A DNA stretch of 64,000 bases from Nitrospirota bacterium (lineage in GTDB: Bacteria; Nitrospirota; Leptospirillia; Leptospirillales; Leptospirillaceae). The notes under the pieces are model-generated. The model saw only the letters and a list, made by a program, of their open reading frames with translations, searched no databases and had not been told where the DNA came from. The stretch's first letter is position 1. Each line of letters opens with the position of its first letter. Shown here in pieces: positions 35,289 to 45,182 of this stretch. Both the position numbers and the translations under genes were made by a program. The stretch is taken from positions 1 to 64,000 of the forward strand of contig JAKAYA010000001.1 in the NCBI GenBank assembly GCA_021826965.1. Reading direction: 5' to 3'.

Positions 35289-36318
35289 AAGACTGTCCTC
35301 TCTCGTAGAGATCGGATGACAAACCCAGGTTCTCTTTCACACTGGAAATATCTTCCCGGGTTCCGATCACGACCATCTGGTCCTGAGAACAGATCCGGGT
35401 TTCGGCCGTCGGGAGCACGAGGCGGGACGATCCTCTGGACTGAATGGCGATAATGTGGAATTTGATTCCGAGGACCTGTGAAAAGTCCGATACTGTTTTG
35501 CCATCAAATCGCGACCCCTCCGGGATCGTAATTTCGTCAAAAACGAATCCTCCGCCTTCGGGAGAAACAACCCGGTCGAGAACGTCCAGGATCGTCGGTT
35601 GTGTCAGGGCCAGAAGCATTCTGTGGCTTCCCAGGACGAAGGGGGAAACAACACGGGTTGCTCCCGCCTTGAGAAGCTTGGACTCTGTCTTGGGGTCGCT
35701 TGCGAGAGCAATAATGGATAGTCCCGGGTTGTCCAGACGTGAACTCATTGTTATGTAAACGGAGTCTGCGGCCCGGGAAGACGGTGTGACCAACAGGGAA
35801 CGGGCTCGACCAATACCGGCTTTTTTCAGAACATCTTCTTCGGAGGCGTTTCCTTCCACCGTCAAATACCCTTTTTCCATGGCTTCCCGGGCAATTTGGG
35901 GGTTTTCTTCGATCAGGACGAAAGGAATCGACCGATCGACCAGACCGGCGATCACCAGGGCCCCAATCTTTCCGTACCCGCAAACGATAACATGATCTTT
36001 GAGAGAACCGATTTTACGATCCATTTTCCGAATTCCCAAGAGCTTGTAAACATGCCCCTCGAGGATCAGCTCGCTCAAGGTGGCGATTGCATAGCCGACC
36101 GTCCCCACTCCCCCGACAATCAGCAAAATCGTAAAATATTTACCGGATTGATCAAGAGGATGAACAGTTTGATACCCCACCGTTGACAGCGTGATAACCG
36201 TCATGAACAGGGAGTCTATGAAGTTCCAGTGCTCGATTTCCATATACCCGAAAGTCCCAACCCCCAGCAGACCCAATAGGACCAGCATGGCGACGAGAAG
36301 TCGTTGGGAGGAAGGCAT
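35275..36318 (-). CDS. TrkA-N domain potassium channel-like protein
   Basis: Pore helix/filter FMTVITLSTVGYQTVHPLDQSGKYFTILLI; RCK domain DHVIVCGYGKIGALVIAGLVDRSIPFVLIEEN. Confidence 0.88.
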   Translation of the reverse strand: MPSSQRLLVAMLVLLGLLGVGTFGYMEIEHWNFIDSLFMTVITLSTVGYQTVHPLDQSGKYFTILLIVGGVGTVGYAIATLSELILEGHVYKLLGIRKMDRKIGSLKDHVIVCGYGKIGALVIAGLVDRSIPFVLIEENPQIAREAMEKGYLTVEGNASEEDVLKKAGIGRARSLLVTPSSRAADSVYITMSSRLDNPGLSIIALASDPKTESKLLKAGATRVVSPFVLGSHRMLLALTQPTILDVLDRVVSPEGGGFVFDEITIPEGSRFDGKTVSDFSQVLGIKFHIIAIQSRGSSRLVLPTAETRICSQDQMVVIGTREDISSVKENLGLSSDLYERGQSFETA

Positions 36319-36330
36319 CGGGAACCGAAC

Positions 36331-37710
36331 CTATTGGGCCGGACTGTTGGCGATCAGGCTTTCCAGTTTCCGGTTCAGGTCTTCGGAAGAGAGGTCCGTT
36401 TTCAGGTACTTGACCCAGAGGGTTTTTGTATGTTCCAGATACCGGCAGTCGATGACCCCGGTCATTGCTCCGACCTGACGGCAGATCGGAGAAGGATCGT
36501 TCACGTCATGACCCAGTTCGCGCTCGAAGATCTGGAGATGGTTGGGATCGGTCAATCCCAGACACACAAGAAACCAGACGACAGACAGGATCAGAAGCCC
36601 CCCGAACAGGACCTTGTCCGAAATCGACACAAGATAGCCGCCGGCACTCCCTCCGACAAAAGCCCCCAGGAACTGGCTCATGTTGAAAACGCCGGACGAA
36701 GTTCCCCGGGTTTTCGTCCGAGCAAAGCGGGTCATGATCGAAGGCATAAGCGGTTCGAGGAGATTGAACCCGATGAAGTAGATCGTCAGTCCGGCAATGA
36801 GACCCGTCTTGTTCGTGTATCCCAACAGAAAGACAAGAAAACTCACAACAATCAGAAGAATGGAAAAAAGGAACGTCTGTTTCAGCTTCTTCTTTTTTTC
36901 CGCATAGATCATCCCCGGAACCATCAGGACAAGGCCGGAAAAAATAACGGGAAGGTAAACATGCCACATGGTTTTTTCCGGCATGTACGAGGACAGGAGG
37001 ATCGGAAAACTGACAAAAACGGCTGTGAGGGACGCATGCGTGAAAAACACAGACAGATCCATCCGCAGGAGAGACGGGACCCGAAGAACATACCCCAGCT
37101 GATCCACCGAAAGTTCCATCTCGTTCTTCTGGACTGCACCATGCGGATTGGGGACAACGACAAAAAGAATCACGATTGACAGAACCGCAAGAAAAGCTGT
37201 CACCCAGAACAGAACCGAAACGTCCCAATGGGCTCCGACAATCGGGCCTACAACCATGCCGATGGCAAACGCGAGACCGATCGACATTCCGATTCCCGCC
37301 ATGGCCCGGGTACGGACTTCTTCCCGGGTCAGATCCGCCATCAATGCGATGATGACCGAAGCGATCGCTCCCGCTCCCTGAAGAAGTCTTCCCAGAAAAA
37401 GAGTCTCCACCGATTGGGCTTCTGCGGCAACGACCGACCCCAGCGCAAAAATGACAAGCCCCATCGCGATGACGGGCTTTCTTCCGAGCTTGTCAGACAA
37501 CATGCCGAACGGAACCTGAAAAAGAGCCTGGGTCAATCCATATCCACCCAGAGCAAGCCCAAGCCAGAATGGATCGGCCCCCGGCATTTTCCGCGCATAA
37601 AGACTGATCACAGGCAAAACGATGAAGAGACCAAACATCCGGATCGAAAATATGAGACTAAGACTCATTAATGTCTTCTTCTCAAGGGGAGTCAAATCTT
37701 CCTTTTCCAT
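36331..37710 (-). CDS. MFS transporter
   Basis: 12-TM-like; GLALGGYGLTQALFQVPFGMLSDKLGRKPVIAMG is the MFS A-motif. Confidence 0.9.
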   Translation of the reverse strand: MEKEDLTPLEKKTLMSLSLIFSIRMFGLFIVLPVISLYARKMPGADPFWLGLALGGYGLTQALFQVPFGMLSDKLGRKPVIAMGLVIFALGSVVAAEAQSVETLFLGRLLQGAGAIASVIIALMADLTREEVRTRAMAGIGMSIGLAFAIGMVVGPIVGAHWDVSVLFWVTAFLAVLSIVILFVVVPNPHGAVQKNEMELSVDQLGYVLRVPSLLRMDLSVFFTHASLTAVFVSFPILLSSYMPEKTMWHVYLPVIFSGLVLMVPGMIYAEKKKKLKQTFLFSILLIVVSFLVFLLGYTNKTGLIAGLTIYFIGFNLLEPLMPSIMTRFARTKTRGTSSGVFNMSQFLGAFVGGSAGGYLVSISDKVLFGGLLILSVVWFLVCLGLTDPNHLQIFERELGHDVNDPSPICRQVGAMTGVIDCRYLEHTKTLWVKYLKTDLSSEDLNRKLESLIANSPAQ

Positions 37711-37840
37711 TTGCTTCCTTCCAGAGACAGCACTGACTTTGTTCTTGATCACCTTAGACGCAGGAAAGGACTATCGGAAATTTCATTCCGAAGGCGGGAA
37801 CGCTTGTTCACTGAGGAACAGAGCGCCGAAAAACCAAGCC

Positions 37841-38032
37841 CTAGGGGCTCTGATCCTTGTCTTGTTGATGGACAGAGGGAAGAACCGTATGAGCCTTGAA
37901 AGTGTCTTGGCCAAACACACCCCACAACATGGAGAACAAGAGAAGAACAAAGAGAAAAACCGCTCCTGACAATATAAAAAAAACCGCCTTGGAGTCGGCC
38001 CACATCTTCCGGATCTCCCCGGTGAAAGACAT
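37841..38032 (-). CDS. Small single-TM protein
   Basis: MSFTGEIRKMWADSKAVFFILSGAVFLFVLLLFSMLWGVFGQDTFKAHTVLPSVHQQDKDQSP; AAGGAGG SD. Confidence 0.6.
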   Translation of the reverse strand: MSFTGEIRKMWADSKAVFFILSGAVFLFVLLLFSMLWGVFGQDTFKAHTVLPSVHQQDKDQSP

Positions 38033-38065
38033 ATTCCTCCTTGCCCTTCTCCCTGAATCTCCGTC

Positions 38066-38182
38066 TTACTTGTTGTGGTAAATGGCGTTGATCACCATAA
38101 ACCAACCGGAAACAATCAACGTACCAACGCCCAACAAAAGAGCCCATTGAAAGAATCCCCAGTTACCGACTGTCAAGATCAT
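38066..38182 (-). CDS. 38-aa single-TM peptide (not in supplied ORF track)
   Basis: Translated by eye: MILTVGNWGFFQWALLLGVGTLIVSGWFMVINAIYHNK*; ACAGGAGG SD; 33 bp upstream of the next small TM ORF. Confidence 0.6.
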   Translation of the reverse strand: MILTVGNWGFFQWALLLGVGTLIVSGWFMVINAIYHNK

Positions 38183-38368
38183 CTCAGCCTCCTGTCATTT
38201 CCTGTTCCCATCCCATCAACCGTTACTCCCTCCAGTCCGGACACTGGAACAGAGAATTTATAATACCATCATGTCACCCGGACGGGATCAAACGGTTGCC
38301 AAAAGTTCCTGAAAAGAATTTCCAGCCCTGACTATAACCTTTCACTTCCCCGATCTCAAGAGAGAAAC

Positions 38369-38386
38369 CTCGTCTTTAAAGACGAG
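38369..38386 (-). terminator. Hairpin downstream of ubiA
   Basis: CTCGTCTTTAAAGACGAG; on the minus strand it is followed by GTTTCTCTCTTG. Confidence 0.5.
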
Positions 38387-38445
38387 TCTCCGCTCATGTT
38401 TCCCGATTCTACCACAGTGGCAGGCCTTTGGAAATCCGGAATCCG

Positions 38446-39309
38446 TCAGACCATCAGAGGAGATTCAAACCAGATACCGACTGCCACAATCAATCCTATC
38501 CAGACATGCGACTTGAAACAGGACAAAGCTCCCCGGGGAGAAATTCCATTGCGAACCATCAGGGACTGCCATACCATAAACGCCAGGAATATTCCGACAG
38601 ACCAAGGATAGTAGCGGTTCATTCCAAGATCGAAGCCGGCCGCCCAAAGAAACCAGGAGGCTGCCAGTCCAAAGAGCAGGATTGCTAGCCATAAACGATC
38701 CCCGAAGGTCACAGCTCCGGAACGGATTCCGGCCTGGACGTCATCCTCCCTGTCCGCAATCGCGTAAACCAGATCGTAGGCCGTTGACCAAAAGAGTCCT
38801 CCGAGCGCAATCATGAAAGCGGGCCAGGCCAACGTTCCCCGGCCTTCGGCCCATGCCATCAAAGGTGCAGTCATCCCGAATGGGACGCCCATAAAAATTT
38901 GCGGGAGAGGCATGAACCTTTTCATCAGGGGATACACCATTGTTGCCCCGAATCCGGCCAGAGCAACCCAACGGGTCAGCGGATGAAGGAACAAAAGGAG
39001 CGAAGCGGCTACCAGAGAAAATACGACAAACACGGCCCATGCACTCATGAGCCCAAGTCGTCCGGAAGGGAGTGGTCGATCCCGCGTCCGGGACACCTTT
39101 CCGTCGACGTTCCTGTCCAAAATATCGTTGATGGCACAGCCGGCCGATCGCATCACAAACGCTCCGACCGCAAACAACAGGATCATGAAAAAAGGGGGTC
39201 TTCCCTTCCATGCTGCCAGAAGTCCCCACAGGGCGGGCATGAAGAGCAGAAAAGTTCCGACAGGACGGCGAAACCGGATCAGGTCAAGAACGGCCAGGAA
39301 AGTTCTCAC
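38446..39309 (-). CDS. ubiA: 4-hydroxybenzoate polyprenyltransferase
   Basis: RFRRPVGTFLLFMPALWGLLAAWKG...GCAINDILDRNVDGKVSRTRDRPLPSGRL; GTGA overlap with the upstream gene. Confidence 0.95.
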   Translation of the reverse strand: MRTFLAVLDLIRFRRPVGTFLLFMPALWGLLAAWKGRPPFFMILLFAVGAFVMRSAGCAINDILDRNVDGKVSRTRDRPLPSGRLGLMSAWAVFVVFSLVAASLLLFLHPLTRWVALAGFGATMVYPLMKRFMPLPQIFMGVPFGMTAPLMAWAEGRGTLAWPAFMIALGGLFWSTAYDLVYAIADREDDVQAGIRSGAVTFGDRLWLAILLFGLAASWFLWAAGFDLGMNRYYPWSVGIFLAFMVWQSLMVRNGISPRGALSCFKSHVWIGLIVAVGIWFESPLMV

Positions 39310-39818
39310 GGAAGTCGGACTCCTTCCAGAACGTCCTCCAGCGGAGGAAGAAACCATTCCCGGATCGTCAGTCGGGGACCTGGGCTGACGACAAGGTCAT
39401 AAATCCTGTTCCAGAGAAGGGTCCTCTCCCATCGAAAATCCGGAACGCCCTGCCCCGTCCCCGGAGACCGGAGGATCGTCAGCCCTTCCCTTCGCAAGGG
39501 CCCCCTGTTTTTCGACAGAGCAGGACCGATCGGACGGGTATCCATCAAAATTTCGCGATCTTCCGGGGAAACCGGAGAGGGAATTTGGGTCAACGCCTGG
39601 ACGACTGGACCCAGCCCTGACAGACACAAATAAACAAGGCGCGTTTCAGAAGAAGGGGGCGAAAGGATCTCGACAGAAACTGGCCCACAGCCAAGAAATT
39701 CCAGCGCACGCGTCAGGGAACCATCAATGCCCAGAAGAAGCCGGATACCCGGTGGAACACCTTTCAGAGATTCCCAACCGGAGACCCCTTCCTGGTAAAC
39801 AACCGTTTCCCTGTTCAC
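39306..39818 (-). CDS. Chorismate lyase-like (UbiC/DUF98 type) protein
   Basis: 170 aa; LLGIDGSLTRALEFLGCGPVSVEIL...MDTRPIGPALSKN; position next to ubiA. Confidence 0.65.
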   Translation of the reverse strand: MNRETVVYQEGVSGWESLKGVPPGIRLLLGIDGSLTRALEFLGCGPVSVEILSPPSSETRLVYLCLSGLGPVVQALTQIPSPVSPEDREILMDTRPIGPALSKNRGPLRREGLTILRSPGTGQGVPDFRWERTLLWNRIYDLVVSPGPRLTIREWFLPPLEDVLEGVRLP

Positions 39819-41411
39819 CTATGAAGGACTCGGGACTTCGAGCGAGGAAGAACGCGGCGTGGAGGGGCGACCCAAGACCGAAGCAAGTTCCCGCATGACT
39901 GCCCTCCCGATTTTCATCGGCTCTTCGTCCCAAGCCAAAAGACATGCCCTGGCAATCATCTTTCCCAGATGGCCCGGATTATAGAGCAGCTTTCGGATGG
40001 TCACCGGATTCAGGGTGATCGGATTGTAGTCTTCCTCGAGGTACCCTTCCCTCATCAGTCTTTTTTCAAATCCTGTATGTGGCTGGACTGCCAGGAAAAA
40101 CACCATCGGATAAACCCGATCTTCCCCGAAGATCGAACAGATCGCCTCATAGGACCGGATGGATTCCCTGAGCGTTTCTTCCGTCTCCCCCGGTGCATTC
40201 AGAGAGTAGTTGAGAATGATGTTCCCCTTGTAGCCCGCGTCCCGGAGATTCCGGCAGCCTTCGACCAGCTGGTCGAGACGGAACCCCATGCGTAACGAGT
40301 CCAGAATTTCCTGAGAGCCGGAAGTCACCGAAACCTCGAGGTCCCCCATACCGGACTCCACCATCAGCCGGGCCATCTCCGGCGAAATGAGGCTCGTGCG
40401 GATGTACCCGCTCCAACTGATCTTCATTCCGCTGTCCCGCAGGGCTTTCAAGAGATCCATTGCCTCCGGGATGGCCTTGACTCCTGGAATGAACTGCGCG
40501 TCGGCAAACCAGAAATTCCGTATGCCCCACCGGTCGTAATACTGGCGCATTTCATTGACGATATCTTCCGGATCCCGATAGTAGACGCGCTTTCCCTCGA
40601 TATAGGTATAGAGGCAAAAGGAGCAGCCATAGGGACATCCGCGCTTGGTCTGAATCCCGACCATCGTCCGGTGGTAAAAAGCATGGCCTTCAAATACGCT
40701 TTCGAGATAGGGGAGATCATACGGAGCACTGCGAATGGCAACGCCTCCCTCTTTTTTCCCCCGAAAAGTCTTGCCGTTCTTGCGGTATATGACCCGGTCA
40801 TCATCGACAGGACGCCCTTCGACAACCTTGATGATCGCATCCTCTCCTTCGCCGACAACCCCGATAACACCTTCAGGCAAAAGTTTGATGATCTGGTCGG
40901 CAAACACGGAAAAAGCACCGCCGCCCACCATAACCCGGGACTGAGGAGCCAGCCGGATCCCTTCCTTGATCAAGCGCAGCTTTTTATTGAATTCGTTCTT
41001 GTATTTCCAGACCATCCGGATACCGTCCAGCGCCGCTCTCGCACGGACAAGAGGATTGGGCGAATAGTAGAATTCGAAAGCCCTCCGAAGGGAATTGTCA
41101 CCCTCGTGCGGGGCAAAGATCTGGACATCCCTCCAGGAAAATGCGAGAAGGTCCGGCTGAAAGTCCCCGATCTTTCTCGCCAGTTCCCGTTTGACATCTT
41201 TTTCCGGAACCTGGGTGAGGTCCAGGACAGAAATCGTCACTTCCGGATGATGACGGTGAAGCCAGTTGACAAGATAACCGATACCGACCGGAAAGATGGG
41301 ACTGACCGGGAGCCAGACAAAAAGAACTTTTTTCAAGACGGAAGGAGGCGAAGCGGTCGAAATCGTGACAGGAGAAATGTGTTCTGTCGACAACGGGGAA
41401 AACGTAGCCAT
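39819..41411 (-). CDS. Radical SAM protein with B12-binding-like N-terminal domain
   Basis: GIQTKRGCPYGCSFCLYTYIEGKRVYYRDPEDIVNEM (CxxxCxxC); FVWLPVSPIFPVGIGYLVNWLHRHHPEVTISVLDL. Confidence 0.88.
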   Translation of the reverse strand: MATFSPLSTEHISPVTISTASPPSVLKKVLFVWLPVSPIFPVGIGYLVNWLHRHHPEVTISVLDLTQVPEKDVKRELARKIGDFQPDLLAFSWRDVQIFAPHEGDNSLRRAFEFYYSPNPLVRARAALDGIRMVWKYKNEFNKKLRLIKEGIRLAPQSRVMVGGGAFSVFADQIIKLLPEGVIGVVGEGEDAIIKVVEGRPVDDDRVIYRKNGKTFRGKKEGGVAIRSAPYDLPYLESVFEGHAFYHRTMVGIQTKRGCPYGCSFCLYTYIEGKRVYYRDPEDIVNEMRQYYDRWGIRNFWFADAQFIPGVKAIPEAMDLLKALRDSGMKISWSGYIRTSLISPEMARLMVESGMGDLEVSVTSGSQEILDSLRMGFRLDQLVEGCRNLRDAGYKGNIILNYSLNAPGETEETLRESIRSYEAICSIFGEDRVYPMVFFLAVQPHTGFEKRLMREGYLEEDYNPITLNPVTIRKLLYNPGHLGKMIARACLLAWDEEPMKIGRAVMRELASVLGRPSTPRSSSLEVPSPS

Positions 41412-41412
41412 T

Positions 41413-42153
41413 TCACCGGACCCCCATATGAATTGCAACGATACCCCCGGACAGATTCCGGTAAGTCACGTCCCGGAATCCCGCATCACGGATCATGGAA
41501 CAGAAAGATTCCTGATCCGGAAAACGAGCGATCGATGCCGGGAGATATTCGTAGATGCCGGTCCGGTCGCCGGATATGACTTTCCCGATCGACGGGAGCA
41601 AGGCAAAAGAATAAAACCGATACAATTGACGCCAGACGCCGTTCACGGGTGTCGAGAACTCAAGACAGGCAAACCGTCCTCCCGGTTTCAGGACTCGAAA
41701 GATCTCCGACAAGGCCAAATCCAGGTGGGACACGTTTCTCAGACCGAAACCCACCACGAGCCGATCGACGGACGAATCCTTCAGGGACAGGAATTCGGCG
41801 TTCGACTGAACAACCACGACCGGACTCTGTCCCTGTCGGGGAGCCTGTTTGGATCGGACCTTATCCAGGCCGATCCGTAGCATTGCAAAATTCAGGTCCA
41901 TCGTCAGAACATGCCCGGTCGTTCCGGACTTCGCCGCCGCAAGGAGAGAAAGATCCGCCGTCCCCCCGCAAAGGTCGATGACGGTATGGCCCTCTCGAAT
42001 CTCCAACAGGGAAATCGTGAGTTTCTTCCAGAGATGATGGAGACCGAAGCTCAGGACGGTATTGTTGATGTCGTAAGCCCTGGCGGCAGACGTAAACATG
42101 TTCTGCACGACAGTCTCTTTTTCGGTCACACTGGGCAAGGGAAAGGTTTCCAT
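41413..42153 (-). CDS. ubiE: UbiE/MenG-type quinone C-methyltransferase
   Basis: VQNMFTSAARAYDINNTVLSFGLHHLWKKLTISLLEI...VIDLCGGTADLSLLAA...VVGFGLRNVSHLDLALSEIFRVLKPGGRFACLEFS. Confidence 0.93.
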   Translation of the reverse strand: METFPLPSVTEKETVVQNMFTSAARAYDINNTVLSFGLHHLWKKLTISLLEIREGHTVIDLCGGTADLSLLAAAKSGTTGHVLTMDLNFAMLRIGLDKVRSKQAPRQGQSPVVVVQSNAEFLSLKDSSVDRLVVGFGLRNVSHLDLALSEIFRVLKPGGRFACLEFSTPVNGVWRQLYRFYSFALLPSIGKVISGDRTGIYEYLPASIARFPDQESFCSMIRDAGFRDVTYRNLSGGIVAIHMGVR

Positions 42154-42239
42154 AGTTCTCCGATTATATGTAATCCGGCCCCGGATACGCAAAGGGCCCC
42201 TTCCGGGAGTCGTCCGGCGACCTCTGGTCCGGTCCCGGA

Positions 42240-43520
42240 TTATCGTGGCATCAGCTTTCCATCGACCGCTCCCCAGTAATACCACATGGAGAAGTTGGGG
42301 ATCACGGCCATATATTCGTTGTTCCCGAATACCGGCAGCAAAACTCCCGCCGAGAACATCAGCCTCTCGGTCAAATTGTATTCGATTGTCGGTTGAAGGC
42401 CCATCAAATTAAAGTTTGTCGGCTTGAGCGAAGGCCCGATCCCATCGATGCTGAATGGGAGGCCTGACAGTCCGACAAACTCCAGAATTCCGCCAAATCC
42501 GGTCCTGTCGTTGAAAACTTCTTCCACACCGAGCCGATATTGGGCCAGATCCCCATACTGGATCTGCTGCTGCACTGTTCCGCCAGGGGGGATTCCATTG
42601 GTTGGAAAGTTGAACGTATAAAAGAAATCCGCAATATAGCGGAATGGTTTTTCGTTTTTCCGAATAAAGAGGCCCGTTGTGAGGGCGAGGGAACCGAAAT
42701 GCGTCGAAGGGACGACGGATAAGGGGGGAAGTCCTCCCTTGGGAACCGGAGTCCCCAGCCATGTCGAAGTGGGCAAAGTGATCAGGAAGGGAGTCGCGAT
42801 GGAAGGACGCCAACTGTTCGGATCCTGGACAACCCAACGATGCTTGATCCCGAATGTAAAGTCATTGAACCCTGTTCCATAAAGATTCTGCCCGTCGCTT
42901 GAGGAAAATGTCGATATCATGGATGGGAGCAACACCAGTTCATCGTTGCTCGTCAGACCGTAATAGATGGCCCCCAGGAGGAGAAGCTGGGTTTCATAAT
43001 ATCCATTCGGCAAACTCTGGATGCCACCGGAGTCTGTGTACTGAGCTTCCGTAAAACGGGAATAGAAAAACATCCTGCCGTTCAGCTCTCCCTCCGGCAG
43101 GGTATCCGCCAGAGGCAGGAATTCGGGTCCACCCGTAATGGGATTCCAAGTATGCCGGTACGCTGCCAGAGCATCGGGTCCATTTCGTGTCAGGGCCGGC
43201 GGAGAGAGATTTTTTTTCTTCTTGTGCGACAGGGTCTGCAAAGACGGCTTCGAAGCTGCGGGAAGTTTTTTCGCAGAATTGGATGGGGCAGGTCGAACCG
43301 GCAAATTCTTCTTTTTCCCTTTGTCCTTCTCCGAACCGGAGGCTCCGGACGGATTCCCCGATGGGGTGGAGGTAGCCCCGGCCCCATTCGGCACGACTGC
43401 CGTTGGAGATGGCGACAATGGATCCGCCGAAGCCGGACTGACCGTCGGCAGAAGAAATACAATCCCCAAAAGGATGAGCCAGCATCTCCCATCGTTTCCG
43501 CAGGATCTTCCCATGTTCAT
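42240..43520 (-). CDS. Predicted outer-membrane/secreted protein of unknown function
   Basis: Signal peptide LILLGIVFLLPTVSPASA; Pro/Ser/Lys-rich linker; beta-rich C-terminal half with transporter/MetA-pathway-like flavour. Confidence 0.6.
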   Translation of the reverse strand: MNMGRSCGNDGRCWLILLGIVFLLPTVSPASADPLSPSPTAVVPNGAGATSTPSGNPSGASGSEKDKGKKKNLPVRPAPSNSAKKLPAASKPSLQTLSHKKKKNLSPPALTRNGPDALAAYRHTWNPITGGPEFLPLADTLPEGELNGRMFFYSRFTEAQYTDSGGIQSLPNGYYETQLLLLGAIYYGLTSNDELVLLPSMISTFSSSDGQNLYGTGFNDFTFGIKHRWVVQDPNSWRPSIATPFLITLPTSTWLGTPVPKGGLPPLSVVPSTHFGSLALTTGLFIRKNEKPFRYIADFFYTFNFPTNGIPPGGTVQQQIQYGDLAQYRLGVEEVFNDRTGFGGILEFVGLSGLPFSIDGIGPSLKPTNFNLMGLQPTIEYNLTERLMFSAGVLLPVFGNNEYMAVIPNFSMWYYWGAVDGKLMPR

Positions 43521-43625
43521 CTGTTTGCTCTCCCAATCTTAAGTGGAGGCCGTATTGTTCGCACCCCAAAATGCTCTATACTCACAAAAAGTCCGGCACA
43601 CGCCAATGGACCAGGGAGGCTGGAT

Positions 43626-45182
43626 ATGGGTCTTGAAAAAATCGCGATCATCGATATCGGATCAAATTCGATGCGTCTGGAAATCCTTGCGCGCAGGGGT
43701 TCGGACTACTGGCTTGTGGAAAAGCAGAAAGAAACCGCACGGATTTCATCCGGAATGTACAACGAGACAACCATCACCCGAGAATCCCTCGATCGCGCAA
43801 AATTGGCTCTCTCGAAATTTTCCTCCCTGATCGCCTTCCACAGGGCAGACTATATTCGTTGCGTAGCCACAAGCGCTGTCCGGGACGCCAAAAACCAGTC
43901 GGATGTCCTGGAAGCACTCGAAGCTGACCTTCCTTACAAAATCGAAGTTTTGTCCGGTGAAGAAGAAGCATTTTACAGTTACTTTGGCGTCAAGAACAGT
44001 CTTGACCTCGATGACGGGGTTGTGTTTGATGTCGGAGGGGGCAGTACGGAATGCATCAGTGTCCGGAAAGGTCAAATGGAAACCGTCTGCACACTTCCCC
44101 TGGGAGCCGTCCGTCTGACCGAACTCTTCTTCCGGAAAAACGGCACTCCCAATGCGCGCGAATGGAAAAAGCTGGAAAAATTCATCGACCGGACCCTTTC
44201 CGAAGCTCCTTCATCCCTCGTCTCTTCGGTCTCCCGTCTGGTCGGTGTTGGGGGAACGGTCCGCCAATTGGCACGGATATCCCAGCGCATCCGGAAATAC
44301 CCACTTTATCCGATCGTTCATCAATACACCCTTGAAAAACAAGAAATGGAACGGATCATGTCCTCCGTCCGGGAAATGTCCCTCTCCCAGAGAAGCGACG
44401 TTCTGGGAGTTCCGAAAGACCGGGCTGATATTTTGCCGGCAGGAATCTTTCTGATTTCGCGGATTATGGACCTGTTCCGGAGTGACACCCTGACCGTTTC
44501 CCAACAAGGTCTCCGGTACGGGCTCTTCATGGAATATTACCGGGGGAGCCGGGATATTCCTTCGGAGAGTCCCGCCCGGCTTACGTTGCGACGAATGTCG
44601 AGAAAATACGGAAGCTACAGGGATTCACGCTACCAGCGCAAACTGACACTGGCCCTGGGCAGGACACTCTTTCCGGATATTTTTTCCGATCTCCGCGAAC
44701 GGGTCATCATCTCCGCCATCAGCACACTTTCGATGACCCCTCTCTATTTCCATCCTGTCACGGATACATCGAATATCGGGTCCCTTTTTCTGGAAGAGGA
44801 CCTGCAGGGTTTCAGCCATCCCGAACGTGTGATGGTGACACTGTCACTCATCCGAAGCCGGAGCCCGCAGGAACAGGACTTCCGAAAAAACATGAAACCC
44901 TATTCAGACATGTTGACCGCAGACCAGCTGAACCGGGTGAACCTGTATTCCCGCCTGACGGCCCTGGCACGGGAAGCTCTTCTCTTTGCCGGAGGGAGAA
45001 TGCCTGTTCTCTCCTTTGCCGATCCCTACCTGATGATTGCTGACCCCGGTGATGTGGACGATACCAGAAACCACGAATCCAAGCTGATCCAGACTATGGA
45101 AAAAGATCTGGGAAAAGGAAGGAATGTGATTGTCCAGTGGATGAGGTACGGAAAGTCTCCAGAAGGCGGTTCCTTTTACTGA
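43626..45182 (+). CDS. Ppx/GppA family phosphatase
   Basis: IAIIDIGSNSMRLEILARRGSDYWLVEKQKETARISSGM...DDGVVFDVGGGSTECISV; HD-like C-terminal half. Confidence 0.93.
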   Translation: MGLEKIAIIDIGSNSMRLEILARRGSDYWLVEKQKETARISSGMYNETTITRESLDRAKLALSKFSSLIAFHRADYIRCVATSAVRDAKNQSDVLEALEADLPYKIEVLSGEEEAFYSYFGVKNSLDLDDGVVFDVGGGSTECISVRKGQMETVCTLPLGAVRLTELFFRKNGTPNAREWKKLEKFIDRTLSEAPSSLVSSVSRLVGVGGTVRQLARISQRIRKYPLYPIVHQYTLEKQEMERIMSSVREMSLSQRSDVLGVPKDRADILPAGIFLISRIMDLFRSDTLTVSQQGLRYGLFMEYYRGSRDIPSESPARLTLRRMSRKYGSYRDSRYQRKLTLALGRTLFPDIFSDLRERVIISAISTLSMTPLYFHPVTDTSNIGSLFLEEDLQGFSHPERVMVTLSLIRSRSPQEQDFRKNMKPYSDMLTADQLNRVNLYSRLTALAREALLFAGGRMPVLSFADPYLMIADPGDVDDTRNHESKLIQTMEKDLGKGRNVIVQWMRYGKSPEGGSFY

